The notes: generated from the sequence alone by a model not told the origin. 64,000 bases of DNA from Stenogyne calaminthoides (GCA_037126765.1 JBBCBC010000012.1:7812001-7876000), one strand, 5' to 3'; shown: positions 23,905-35,650, numbered from the stretch's first letter. Program-made: numbers and translations.

Positions 23905-25760
23905 CTTGCTGTTGGGAAATTATTTGCCCGAATCTATTCAGGATGAATATTTATATACAAATTTAATTATAACAATTATTACTAGCATGAATTAATCCTA
24001 AATTAATTCAAATAATAATTCAACAACAAATCATGCATATAAAAAGTTCACGTAAATCCTACGCATGCGGAATTACTACGAGTTTACGTGAACGTACCTC
24101 TTGGAATGGCAATGGTCTCCCTTGTTGAAAACACACCAAAAGACCTTTCCAAGTATTCCCTAGTCCTTGCTCGACAATCTGGTGGAAGGATACTCTAGAA
24201 CAATTAACAAAAGGAAAAATAAACTTTGTTGCACCACTTTAGTGGATTTACTAATTTTTCCAGCACATGGAATTGTACTTGGGAATGAAAGAATCATCCC
24301 CTATTTATAGATAGGGTGGTGGTCGAAATTTTGGGGAAAAACCAATGTGGGAAAATCTTTTCTTGATCTCCAAGAAATCTTGAATATATCTCCTATATTC
24401 TTTTCTCCATAATTAAAATATTCCACAAAAATCCCACCTTATCTTGTTATGGCCAATTTTCAAAAATTAAGAGACAAGATTCCAAGATTCGGATCTTCTT
24501 GAATTTAGGAGATATACTTGTATTTCAAGAAATACATATCTTCCATAATATCTTTTCAAGAAAATCAAGAAAATCTTTCTTTCCCTTAATTCTGTAAAAA
24601 TTTCGAAAATCTCACTATGAATAACCAAGTGGGAGATTTCTTGAATTTAATGAGATAATCTTGTATTTCAAGAATACATATCTTCATTCCATAACAAAAT
24701 TCAAAGAAAATCTTTCTCCCCTTTTATTCATAATTTTCGAAAAAAAAGAGAGGAAAAATAAGCAACAAAATTTATTTTATTTTTAAACACCTTTTTCAGT
24801 TATTGGACTTTATCTTGAGCTACTTGGGGGGCCTTTAGGAGAATTAAGATTGGACCTTCCAATGGACCTTGAATTATCAATATTGAGCCACAATATTATT
24901 CAAGCCCATAAATATTAATTAATCCCACTACATAATTAATATTGCACTATCCATCTTAACCCATATTACAGTTAATATGGCTCCTGGTTATTATTTCCCG
25001 TGTTTAAGATTATCTAGCCCATTAATTAATTCAAGCCACTGAAATAGCTTTCCATTAATTAATATCTTTTATCATTGGTAAAGGAACGGTTCAACATTAT
25101 TATCCATACCGAAAACTAGTTCCACTTGCAAGATTTGGTATGATAAAACTTATGAACCTCCCAAGGGGGCAAATCGAACAAGCGTACTTGCACACGATTC
25201 TCCGTATTAAATCTTAGCAATCGCATGTGACCAATAATATTGCCCAAGATATAGAGTATTGAATCTCATTGATTCTCTTCCCGTAATAAGTCAAAGTAAT
25301 AGTTACCAACCACAGGCAATCCTATTTAAGGGACGAAGATTAAGAAATAACTAACCACTGAGGTCTAATTCTTCCTAGTTCAGTTCTGAAGAATTTGTCC
25401 TCGTGTAGGTCCTCTTCAATGCATCAGACATGCACTAGTGTAATCTCTTGGTCAAGACAAATCAATCTGAGCCTTACACTACAACCTTTCACGATGGATT
25501 GTTCATTTCCATCTAGGTCGTGAATGGTGTACTTTTAGTTACAAGGAACTGTTAATTTAATCTTCTGTGATCTGGTATCACTAAATTAACTATAATATAA
25601 CACGTACTATTTAATGAATAGTTATGCAGTAAATATATGTAACATTCGATGATATATTTAAAGCATCAGTGATAAACAATTTATTTCAGTAAATAAGTCC
25701 GAAATTCAGTCTGATTATACAAAGTAAAAGCATACTTTCCAGTATAATCACAACACTTGC
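23905..25760 (-). mobile_element. Solo copia LTR with TSD CTTGC, nested in copia C
   Basis: LTR 23910-25755 (1846 bp) begins TGTTGGGAAATTATTTGCCC and ends AATCACAACA. It is flanked by CTTGC at 23905-23909 and 25756-25760. The minus strand matches the LTR of element B (TGTTGTGATTATACTGG at its start) and carries a TATA box (complement of about 24300-24309). There is no internal sequence, so it is a solo LTR left by LTR-LTR recombination of a full element. It splits an RT codon region that is continuous across the insertion. Confidence 0.93.
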
Positions 25761-26232
25761 ATCCAATGGGTTTTACCCCACTAGGTGGTTCGATTAGCTC
25801 CCACACTTTATTGTGATCCATTGAACCCATCTCGGCTTCCATTGCTGTTTGTCAAGAAGTTGCATCCTTGTCTTGGATCGCCTCGTTGTAGGACCATGGA
25901 TCTGATTCTTCTCCTGGGATCAAGTCCGAGGACTCTCCTATCCCCAAGGATAGCTCGGGTTGTCTAACAACCCTCCCACTACAACGAGGTTCTGGTTGTG
26001 TAGGCGTGACGCATGGTACATCGTTTAGTACAGTTGGCAATGGAGTCGGCCCACTAAGTTCTTCTAAGGTAATCTCGCTTCTAGTCTTTTTATCGTTCAT
26101 ATAGTCTTCTTCCAAAAATCTAAAGTGCGTGCTTATTACGACCTTTTGATCTTCGGGACCATAGAACATGCATCCCTTTGTTCCTTCGGGGTACCCTATA
26201 AACAACCTTAATTCCGAACGTGCATCCAATTT
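25756..26232 (-). pseudogene. Copia C pol: RT start and integrase C-terminus, truncated
   Basis: The minus-strand frame at 25852-26229 reads DARSELRLFIGYPEGTKGCMFYGPEDQKVV, then EEDYMNDKKTRSEITLEEL and the linker RRSGRVV-type segment (here CSGRVVRQPE). The copia sequence stops abruptly at about 26232, within the integrase C-terminal region, where LINE sequence starts. Confidence 0.87.
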
Positions 26233-28158
26233 GATTGTGCAAGGGTAATGGTATATTTAACCATCCATAGCAAGACCTCCACACCTTCAAAATTTCTGAA
26301 CAGCCCAAGAAGATATGTCTGGTTGTCTCCTCTTCAAGATTACATAACGGACATAACATGGAGATGTTTGTTCGAACAATGTTTCTTCGTTTGAGGTTGT
26401 CCAAGGTTGGCAGCCTATTCCATATGAGCCTCCAAGCTGTTGATCCCACATTTAGTGGCACAATCGTATTTCAAACTGTCTTAAAATCGAAGCCTCTAAA
26501 CCCTTCCGGAATTGCCATCAAATTTTCTTCTATGAGTAATTCATAAGCCTTCTTCGTTTGGTAAAGTCCATTGGATGAGATGCTCCATTTCCAGCAGCCC
26601 TCCATTCCCTGTTTAGGAGTATACCTCTCGATCAATAAAATAAGATCATTAAGAAGTAATGTTTCATAATGGAAAAAAATTCTTCTCCAGTTCCAAGACC
26701 ATCTCCAAACTCCCTCAACCCAATTCTCCTTAATCCTAACACTACCCTCTTTATCTAAACAAATGTTAAAAAGCCTTGGATAAAGACTTTTTAAGGACCT
26801 CTCCCCCACCCACAAACTATGCCAAAATTTAGTCTCCCTCCCTTCCCCCACTCTCTTCTCTAGATTTCCCCAAAACCATCTCCCCTCTATCCCCTACCCA
26901 TTAGAAACTATATCCTTCCACCAAATTGATCAATCTCTCACTCTCTCATTATAAAGGACCCCCGACTCCCCCAAATCCAATTCCCCATGAATTGATTTAA
27001 TCACTCTCACCCAAAACCCTTCCCTTTGTAGAAAAAACGCCACAACTACTTACCCAAAATGGCCCTATTGAAATCCCCCATATTCCTAACCCCAAAATCC
27101 CCCAAAGATTTTGATTTCCAATCCAACCATCCAGTTTTTTATTTATTCTCACTCCCATCCCAAAGGAACGTACGTTGTAAAGAAGTTAAGGTTTTCAGGA
27201 TATTTTTCGGAGCCCTGTAAAAGGATAATTGGTATATAGGCAGTGAAGTTAGAACCGATTTCAGAAGAGTAAGACGTCCCCCTAACGAAATTTTCTTGTC
27301 ATTCCAGGAAGAAAGTTTTTTTTGAACCCTCTGTACAATCTCTTTTTAGTCCGCCTCTTTTCTATGATTCGAGTCCACCATAATACCCAGGTACAAAAAC
27401 GGGACAGCCCCAATAGCACATCCTATTTTTGCCGCCATATTAGCCAATAGCTTTGAATATGTATTCAACCCATAGAGACAACTCTTGTTGTAGTTGATCT
27501 TCAATCCGGAAAGTAGCTCGTAGTTTTTCAGGATATACTTCATTGTTTTTGCATTGTCCACTGAGGCCTCTCCCATAAATACTGTATCGTCTGCATACTG
27601 AAGATGTGAAACCTTAATTCCGTTTACACCGATTATCGCAGGTGAGAACAGATTTGCTTCAACAACTCTTGAGGTTAAAATGCTCAGCCCCTCCGCCACT
27701 AGCAAGTACAAGAAAGGTGATAGTGGATCTCCTTGTCTCAAACCCCTTCGTAACTTAAATTCCCCGGACGGGGATCCGTTCACGAGGACGGATGCATACG
27801 CAGATGAAACGCATTCTTTAATCCAATCTCTCCACTTCTTGCAGAAATTAAATCTGTTGAGCATCATTTCCAAGAAGTCCCAATCCACCGTATCATAGGC
27901 TTTTGCAAAGTCCACCGCATCATCTTCAAAAAAAAATTCTTCGCCTCTTCTATTGCCTCATTAAGAACAACCACACCATCTAGAATATGTCTACTTCCCA
28001 CGAACGCAATCTGGTTGTCCAAAATCAGCTCATCAAGAACCTTCCGGAGTCTGGCAGCCAAGATCTTTTGCTAGTATCTTGTATATGCAGCCAATAAGTG
28101 AAATCGGATGAAAATCGTTGAGCGATTCGGCTGCCTCTTTTTTTTGGAATTAGAAATT
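26233..28158 (-). mobile_element. Truncated L1-type LINE, ORF2 relic
   Basis: Minus strand, read right to left. RT opening motif FLIPKKEAAESLNDF/PISLIGCIYKILAK (about 28150-28060, with frameshifts), then NQIAFVGSRHILDGVVVLNE (27864-28061) and DFAKAYDTVDWDFLEMML. Next LRRGLRQGDPLSPFLYLLVAEG and LQYADDTVFMGE (27346-27915), then the post-RT segment SSWNDKKISLGGRLTLLKSV near 27300. The C-terminal zf-RVT region has WRLIWNRLPTLDNLKRRN and CPLCNLEEETTRHIFLGC (26240-26461). Both ends are missing: no endonuclease domain at the 5' side, and no 3' UTR or poly(A) where it is joined to copia C. Multiple frameshifts and stops make it a pseudogene. Confidence 0.88.
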
Positions 28159-28159
28159 G

Positions 28160-28340
28160 CAGGATGTTGATTTGTCTTTGATGTTATATCCTTCATTTCA
28201 TTTATTGCAGCTTCTAACTCTATTAGCTTCGCCTCAACTTCAATTTTGATTAACTCTTTTTCTTTATCTTCATCAAATATCCTGATCAGAATGCCACTAA
28301 AATTGACAAGCTTAGGTTTTAAGTTTGAGTTTTAGGAGGT
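28160..28340 (-). other. Short unidentified open frame next to the LINE
   Basis: The minus strand from about 28325 to 28160 is open for some 55 codons and reads like a charged helical segment (DEDKEKELIKIEVEAKLIEL, then EAAINEMKDITS). It continues into LINE sequence near 28158, so its downstream end is artificial. No start codon or family was recognised. It may be an exon fragment or chance. From 28340 to 28800 I see only AT-rich DNA. Confidence 0.25.
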
Positions 28341-29611
28341 GCAAATGGATTGGGGTGCATTATCTTTTATCTTTTTTTATTTGCCTCATAATTGGGTTTA
28401 CAGTTTATTGCAATGTAACCCAAAGCGTCTCTAGTTTTCACTAATTATTATAAATTTTATTTTTTTTCTCTGTATCAAATATAACACAAATCACACACAT
28501 CCTTTAAAAATGTTGAGCGTTAATGCCTAATTTATTTCCCGACTTACCTTGAGATAATCTCATGCAAACGAGTCTATTTCAATAATATTCCCGATGGTTT
28601 AGTTGATAAACGTAAATTTAGGTGGACAATTTTAACCCTGCGTTATAAATTCGGCTTATCCTAATTCAATGCAACAATACCCCAAGCCTCCATTCCCACG
28701 TGTCACTGGAAACCTCAACCTCTAGAATACCCTCCCACAATTAAGGCAACACGTGTCACAAGTAAAAAATTTCTGTTGACATAAATTTAATTTAAAAAAG
28801 ATAAAAACGTGTATGCAATATTGCATACAAGTGATATGTGCAATTGGATTTTTTTTTTCCGCGGGTCAAATAATAGGGTCGGGTTAGGGCAGATTACTGG
28901 CGGGTTAATGGGTTTCCTCCTTCATCTTCACGATTCGCGCAGTCAGGACAGATTTCTTCTTCTTCACGCTCGCGCACTCACACGCAGATTTCTTCTTCTT
29001 CTTCTTCTCTTCTCGCGTTGCAACAAACGCGACCAGATCGCCGTTGATTTTGATGGTGGTGCGTATCTAGGTTTTTCCTCTTCTTCTCTTGTTCTTCCTT
29101 TTCTCTTTCTCTTTCATATTCTTTTTTTTTTTCTTGATTTTCTCATCCTCGCAATTTTCTGGTGATTTCTTATGGTTTTTGTGAAGCGGTTTTTGAATCA
29201 TACCTTGCACTATTTTTATTTTCTATAAATCTGTAATTTTGGACTGTTTGCGTCTGTACTGTTTTTTTTTTTCATGGAGTAACACTCTTTTACTCATATG
29301 GTAACACTCATGTAGTAACACATCAAGTTGTTCTTTAATTTTGTAATTTTGAATTTGAAATTTCTTTTTCGCTATTATCTTGGTTTTATTTATGTAGAAC
29401 ACATTTTCTTTATATATAACACTTTTTGTTCATGTAAGAACACGTGTTTTTTTAGTAATATGTAACAATCGCTTAAGTATATCGTTATAATACTATGTGA
29501 ATACGCATGTGTTACCATATAATAATAATAATGCTTACTACGTTCCTATGTTACGTTATGAATATTTATGTGTTACGATATGTTTTATTAAGTGTTACGT
29601 AAGATATGAAG

Positions 29612-29775
29612 TTTTTTCAATATAACAATGTAGTAACACACAAAAATTTAACAAAAAATAAATAAAATTTAATATAACAATGTAGTAACACTTATACATA
29701 GATGTAGTAACACACAAAAAATTAACAAAAAATAAATAAAATTCAATATAACAATGTAGTAACACACAAAAGATT
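29612..29775. repeat. Direct repeats of about 60-80 bp with GTAGTAACACACAAAA
   Basis: TATAACAATGTAGTAACAC recurs at about 29620, 29673 and 29747, each followed by AAAAATT-AACAAAAAATAAATAAAATT-type sequence. This is an internal tandem repeat of the TIR element. Confidence 0.7.
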
Positions 29776-29799
29776 GACCAAAAAAAATAAAATAAGATT

Positions 29800-29868
29800 A
29801 TGTGTTCAGTAGGATTTGAACTTGCAACTAAATACATTAACAACAAACCTAAACCACTAGACTACAGT
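29800..29868 (-). other. tRNA-like A/B-box segment (possible SINE-derived)
   Basis: The minus strand contains TAGTCTAGTGG, which fits a pol III A box, and 35 bases later GTTCAAATCC, which fits a B box. The segment does not fold into a tRNA cloverleaf that I can trace, so it is more likely a SINE or tRNA-derived remnant than a tRNA gene. Confidence 0.35.
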
Positions 29869-30059
29869 ACATATTTGATAAATATATCCTTTTATTAATA
29901 CATATTCGCCTACCAACCCAAGTCCACCACTGCCATACAAGCCTGCTTGACCAGCCTTGCCACGCTGACCTAATTTTAAAGCCAATTTGTCTTGATTGTG
30001 ATGTATTGCACATAACACTAGTGTGCAATATTTCACACAAGACCTTCTCTTTAAAAAAT

Positions 30060-30600
30060 CATATCCTTACACATGCTTGACACGTGGTATACCAATGGCC
30101 CACAATTTCGGCCTTTGAGCTGACCCACATCCCTTATTTAGTACATTACGACGCCATTCATACCATTTTCAAATTTAATTTGTAAACACAAAAACAGAAT
30201 CAAATTCCATTACGAATTTTCCTCCCCATTCAAATCCCTTCCAATTTCATCCCTTCATTTTCCAATCCCAGTTCTCCTAATTACTTCCTTCCTTCAACAT
30301 TCTGCACCGAGATTTCTCTCCAATTGTTTCCCGTTTCTGTAATCTCCTAGAATTTCCTGAATTTATTACGCGAGTTTTTCTCGGTTGTGAAATATATTTT
30401 GGCAATTTTTACCCCCTTTTTGGTTTATGATCTGCTTAGCGTTTCCGAAATTGGATATTCTGATTCCTAATGAGCGTCATTTCAAAGCCAAAATCGATAT
30501 AATCTCAAAATTCGGACTAAAATTCAATAGAGCCCTGTTTTTCCAGAATTGTTCTCTCTTATCTCCGGAATTGATATTCGAATCGCCTAGAAGAACGACA
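30060..30600 (+). promoter_or_regulatory. Upstream region and probable 5' UTR of host gene 1
   Basis: AT-rich with C/T-rich tracts (30220-30300) typical of plant 5' leaders. An upstream in-frame ATG at 30427 would add 58 codons. I prefer 30601 because its context (AACGACAATGGTG) is strong and because the usual family length is reached from there. Confidence 0.4.
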
Positions 30601-33285
30601 ATGGTGGCTAGGGCAAACGACGCAGTGATGCTGACGTCAGGGGCGAGCGGTAGAATCAACGCTATGGTATCATTACACGCGTGGAGGAGTATATTGCGCC
30701 TGATTAGCGCGATTCTGTTGATTCTCTTGCTGCCGTTTCGCGGGGGCCGGCGATGCATGGCCGTGGGGGTTGCGCCCGAATCTCCGCCGGAGAAAGGTGG
30801 CGGAAAGGAGGAAAAATCCTCGGCAACGGCGGGTAAGGCGGTGAGGGTTTCGAGGAAGAGCGCCGCCGCGGTTGTGGACAAGGAGGTGGCGGAGCGGCGG
30901 GCGCTGGCGATTAAGAGGGTGATGGAGGATAACGGAGACGACGATGATGATGAAAAGGAAACAAAGAGGGAGTTCTCATTGTTTGTTACATCGAGAGGTG
31001 ACACCATTTTTACGCAGTCATGGACCCCTGTTAGGTTTCAAGTTAGGTAAAATTTCCAAATTCCCTTAATTTTAAATGATTGTTTAATTTGATTTTAAAA
31101 ATGCCAGGTTAAAGATGCATTTGAGGTTAAAATTTGCCCAAAATCGCGTGTTCTATTCTTTCTCTGCTCACTTTTTGAGGATAAATAAATCTTTCTATAG
31201 CTTGTTCCTAATTTTAGTGTTTTTATTGGCCATGCTTCGTTAATTTAGGGTTTATCGAAACCTAGAAATCGCTATGAACTTGATGTCTTATATTTAATTA
31301 GAGAGATGGAAATAAAAATCCAGCATTTAATTTTGCTATTTGGGCAGGAGATAACAGGCTCTGTTATTTCCTTTTGTTATCATCGTCTAGTAAAAACTAA
31401 TTTCATTAGGTGCAACAACAATGGTGCAATTTTGCTGACACTTTTTCTGCATACGGTGATATCTATACCTAAAAGAATTTGAGGTCTAAATTCTGCTAGA
31501 ATGTTCCACATTGAAAGTGACAATTCTTGTTTTTTAGCCCCTAGTAAGCAGAAATTCCCATGTGACCCAACCGGCTTTTGTGGGGTTATTCTTGTTTTCT
31601 TCATTGAATTATTATTATGTTTGTGGCAGAAAATGAGGAGGTCAAGATATTAATGCCTGCTGAAATTTGTTCCACTATTTTTATTTTTTATTTTTTTGGC
31701 AAAATTTATATTTGCTTGGCAGGACACTGCATTCATTTTGAAAAACAGTGTGATGAATATCTTGATCTCCGATGATTTTTAAATTCTGAGCCATTAATAA
31801 ATTAGAGAAAAGTACTTGATTATTTTTCTTTACCTGTATAATTACAGAAATGATTGCCCTGAGGATTGCAAGTCTGGAATCAGTGAAATTTCACAAATCA
31901 ATCCTCTTTTTATTGAAAATGGAGAAGAATTGTTAAGGAAAAAATATTTGAATTTGCTGCACATTGTACTATTATATTGTTTGATGACAACTGTGGACTC
32001 TCCGGAATTTGATTTACGATTTTAATCGTGGCTAAGGTTGCGACAGACTCAGGAACGACACACCAATTTTTGTTCATATTATTAGCAATCAATTGCTTTC
32101 ATTAACCTCTTTATCTTTTATCTGCGTCTTTTTTTTAAAAACTTTATCAGGAGTTGATCATATTTGTTATCTTCTATGTAGGGGACTAGTTATTCTCATG
32201 CACGGTCTCAACGAACACAGGTCTGTACTCACTTTATTTCCAATGTGCTTTTCTGTAATTTACTTTCCATTGTGCTAAACATTTGTACATTTTAAACAGT
32301 GGAAGATATAATGATTTTGCAAAGAAACTGAATGCAAATGGCTTCAAGGTTTACGGAATGGACTGGATTGGTGAGTTGAAACTACCCTACATCTAAAAAG
32401 GCATGATATATGCAGAAAAATTCTCACTATAATAATGGTTTGCTTTGCTATATTGGATTAAGAAATGAAATGACGGAGGTATTTTTTACCTTTGATTTTT
32501 TTTTAAAAGTTTTTCAATATCATATGTTCTACCTCATGCTTTTTATCTAATGAGTATGCCACAACCAAGGGGGCTTGAAGAAAGCAACTAAAGGTAGATG
32601 CTGTTATCCATTTGATTTTGGATTATTGTTGTCATAACTATTCTGTAGTTAAAATGTCTTACATGAGAAATCTTCTGATAAAGGAGTAGCTTATTATATT
32701 TTTGAATCTTTAAGTGATCAATGTGAGTTTTGCTGTTTGGAGTTGACTTTTATTTTTCAGTTTACATTGATATAAATATTTAATATGTTCAAATTAGAGA
32801 TTTATATTCCCTGTAGAAGAAAGCATAACATGTTGAATATACTAGGTGTCCTTCCTTGGTAGTGAAATAGCCTGGTTGATTCGCCTATTTTTTAGTTGAC
32901 CACTGTATATTTCAGAACTTTTGTAAATCAGAAATTGGAGAATGTTTATTAGCACCTTTCCGAAAAAGAAAGGGCGTGTGGGAGAGAGAGAGGAAGTGAT
33001 GCACCTCATATAATTATCTTATTACTATTATTGTAGCTGGGCTTTTGATTTAAGTTCTGGAATAAATTGTCCATGGGTTTTATTGCTTAGGGCTTAAGTT
33101 AGAGTTTAGGTTAGAGACTGTTTTTATAAGGTTTCCACTAGAGTTAGGATTATCTTGGGATCATTACATTTTAGCAGCTGTTCTATTGCGGCAGAGATCA
33201 TCTCTGTGGTCCTCTTTGAGGATTATTATTTCACTTATTTAATTCTTATTCTTCCAAATCGTCTTTACTCTATCAGGAGGGGGAA

Positions 33286-33324
<39 letters not shown>

Positions 33325-35650
33325 AGTCATCAGTGCATCAAAATAATAAAAAAGTTTCTAGCTTCGTTTTTTTGGGAATAGTAAATCTCTTAACTTCTAA
33401 GTGGGTGTTAATTTTCCACAAATGTGTAGCATCCAAACAAAATGTTTTTTGTTGTTATCCAATCAAATGGTCCGCTAATTCCTTTACTGCTAAGTGGAAA
33501 CAATCTTCCTCAATTTACGGAAGCTCTTAATCCTTTTTTTAACAAGTAATTCTTTTGTTTTAGGATATCATAGACTTCAACAATGCATATATATTGAATG
33601 TTGCAGGACATGAGTATTTTTCAATGTGGATGCCATTGGTGCGTAAAAATTCCATGTGAAAGCCATCCTTCATGAGTAAGCTTGTCTCTTGAGTCTTTAC
33701 GCATGTAAGAAAAAGAAATCTTGGAAAAAGGGAACTGAACAAGGAACTTGAGAATTGAAAAAGCAAACTGAAATGAAACTTTCACAAACTTATATAGTTC
33801 TTACATTGTTGGCAGTTCATATAGTTACATAAATGCCCTCATGTGCATTTATCTAGCTGTGCAATTTGAAACGAGGGGCTAATTAGTAATTTTGTGTCTA
33901 GTGTAGTCTTCAAGTTCAGTCTCTGTAGAGTAAATTGCAAAATTGGTCTCATATTTTTTGAGAGTTGATGATTTAGCCTCATGCAAATCAAATTTCTCAA
34001 TTAAGTCCCATAATTTTTAAAGTACTGTGATTTTAGTCCTATAACCAACTTTTTGTTGTAGGAATATGTTGTAGTCTCATTAGGCCACGTAAATGACGCC
34101 AAGTCATTAGTCCAGTTGCTAATTCTGGCAGCTCATGTGGGCAGCACGTTCAGAAATTCTACAATCTTGTCAATATAGGTCTAAAATTGCATTATTATTG
34201 TAAGTTGTGGGACATAATTGAAAAAATTGATTTGCATGGAACTAAAATCGCTAACATCCAAATGTGGGACCAATTTTGATATTTGCTCGCTTTTGAATGA
34301 TAATGGTTTGTTTTAGCTGAGTGTTTCTTGACTACTCTCTCTGATTTTGACTTTTGTCTACTGTTATTTCGTTTTATTTAAGCACGGATTCAGTTGCTAT
34401 TCTGTGGATTAATACATAATTCAAGTTTTCAGATGCTCTGAGTTTGTTGTACCTATATTCTGGATTTTGGTTTTACTGCTTCTATATGATGCAAGTACTA
34501 TGAGAAACTTATATATTCATCTGGTCAATTCTTTCACCTTTACTGTAGGACATGGTGGCAGCGATGGACTACATGCCTACGTTCATTCTCTTGACTATGC
34601 AGTTAATGATATGGTATGATCTACATTTCACCGGGCAATAGCTAATACTTTTCAATGAAAACAACTAATAATGTTTAGTGAAAACAACTGATACATTTTA
34701 GTAAAACAACTAATACCATTTAAAAATGCACTTTATTGCTCGGTGCAACTGGTGCCGAGATGTATGTGTCTTTCTTAATTTACTTCTCTTTTGTGCTGCA
34801 CAGAAAATGTTTCTTAACAAGGTCTTAACCGAAAATCCAGGAATTCCCTGCTTCTGCTTTGGGCATTCTACTGGTGGAGCCATAATCTTGAAGGTAGAAT
34901 TGAATGAGATTTTCAACCGTTTATGTAAATAATCACAATTCTTTCTATCATAATAAATTTTACATCTCGTGCATGATGAGCAGACAGTACTTGATCCGAA
35001 AGTGAGACCTCATGTTGCAGGCATTGTATTGACTTCGCCTGCCGTTGGAGTCCAGCCGTCCCATCCAATCTTTACTGTAAGTTCAAATCTGTAACATTTT
35101 CTTACTGTATTTGAATTTGGATTTGGATTTGGATTCTCTGTTGTGCACTTGTAAAATAGATTGCATATAGCGGATGAATACAATTTTTCATCTCCATCAT
35201 TTTTATATATCCGAGAACATTGTGTGACCCATAGTTTCTTCTATTCAGGTAATCGCTCCAGTTTTTTCCTGGCTGTTGCCAAGGTTTCAATTCAGCGCAG
35301 CAAACAAGAGGGGCATTGCGGTCTCTAGAGACCCCGATGCACTGGTGGCCAAGTATTCAGACCCACTCGTATTCACCGGATCCATCAGGGTAAGAACTGG
35401 ATACGAAATTCTCCGAATAACCTCTTATCTCCAGCAGAACTTGAGCAGATTGACCATCCCGTTTCTAGTGCTTCACGGCTCAGACGATTCAGTAACAGAT
35501 CCAGAAGCCTCTCAAAAGCTCTACAACGAGGCTTCTTCAAGTGACAAAACGATCAAGCTCTATCAAGGGCTTTTGCATGACCTTCTGTTCGAACCTGAAA
35601 AGGAGGAGATCATGGAGAGTATCATCGAGTGGTTGACGAGCCGATTGTGA
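30601..35650 (+). CDS. Monoacylglycerol lipase / caffeoylshikimate esterase-like serine hydrolase
   Basis: Seven exons: 30601-31046, 32182-32220, 32300-32370, 34549-34613, 34804-34893, 34984-35076 and 35249-35650. All introns are GT-AG and the phases join to 401 aa. Residues 31-46 are hydrophobic (ILRLISAILLILLLPF), a possible membrane anchor, followed by a Lys/Glu-rich linker. The alpha/beta-hydrolase (Hydrolase_4) fold starts near 125. Visible motifs: oxyanion segment MHGLNEHSG (155-163), nucleophile elbow GHSTG (Ser229), acid HGSDD (Asp348 by alignment to human MGL) and His378 in LLHDLLFEP. The family cleaves monoacylglycerols, lysophospholipids or caffeoyl-shikimate, and the exact substrate cannot be read from sequence. 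The closest type I know is the longer Arabidopsis MAGL group with an N-terminal extension. Intron 3 (2.2 kb) holds a (GA)n tract and a long-TIR MITE. No coding damage. Confidence 0.93.
33283..33322. repeat. (GA)n microsatellite in intron 3 of host gene 1
   Basis: An almost pure GA run of about 40 bp (GAGAGAGAGA with one A-rich interruption). Confidence 0.9.
33931..34287. mobile_element. Long-TIR MITE in intron 3 of host gene 1
   Basis: The left arm (TAAATTGCAAAATTGGTCTC...ATGCAAATCAAATTTCTCAA) and the complement of the right arm (GCAAATATCAAAATTGGTCCC...ATGCAAATCAATTTTTTCAA) align for over 100 bp. There is a short unique centre, total about 357 bp, with no coding capacity. The arm length suggests a Mutator-type MITE. 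A TSD is not clear. Confidence 0.75.
34640..34745 (+). repeat. Microrepeat cluster rich in AACAACTAATA, copy 1 (intron 4 of host gene 1)
   Basis: Repeated GTGAAAACAACTAATA-like units ending in ACTAATACCATTTAAAAATGCACTT. The same arrangement recurs at 53752-53875 and, inverted, at 58120-58245. Confidence 0.7.

Larger units (their letters stand above)
4184..26232 (-). mobile_element. Tandem Ty1/copia complex A-C (LTR-internal-LTR-internal), nested by B and a solo LTR
   Basis: Minus-strand copia DNA with two full LTRs (4184-5889 and 20658-22362). Internal A lies between them and a second internal region, C, is attached to the outer side of the middle LTR. The middle LTR has a PBS on its left (gag side of A) and a PPT-like stretch plus RNase H on its right (3' end of C), so it serves as the 5' LTR of A and the 3' LTR of C at once. 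That geometry is expected after unequal recombination between LTRs of neighbouring or allelic copies. C is truncated at its 5' side where it meets a LINE at 26232/26233. Element B (9091-18325) and a solo LTR (23910-25755) are later insertions of the same family. Confidence 0.85.
28811..30040. mobile_element. TIR element (about 1.2 kb) carrying gene-like DNA
   Basis: The two ends form imperfect inverted repeats of about 35 bp: GTATGCAATATTGCATACAAG...TATGTGCAAT on the left, and the complement of ATTGCACATAACACTAGTGTGCAATA on the right. Inside, 28860-29160 is GC-rich and then pyrimidine-rich with (TTC)n runs, like a 5' UTR and first exon of a plant gene. 29280-29780 holds many GTAACAC words. 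I could not settle a target-site duplication, so the superfamily is open; Mutator-like is possible. Confidence 0.5.

Noticed and set aside
29800..29868. tRNA gene
   Set aside because: A- and B-box-like words are present, but no acceptor stem or anticodon arm could be traced.
30477..31007. 176-aa antisense frame opposite exon 1 of host gene 1
   Set aside because: A shadow of the GC-rich coding exon, Ser/Pro-rich without domains.
35276..35650. Separate 124-aa gene
   Set aside because: It is the last exon of the serine hydrolase. An in-frame acceptor at 35248 and matching phases join it to the upstream exons.
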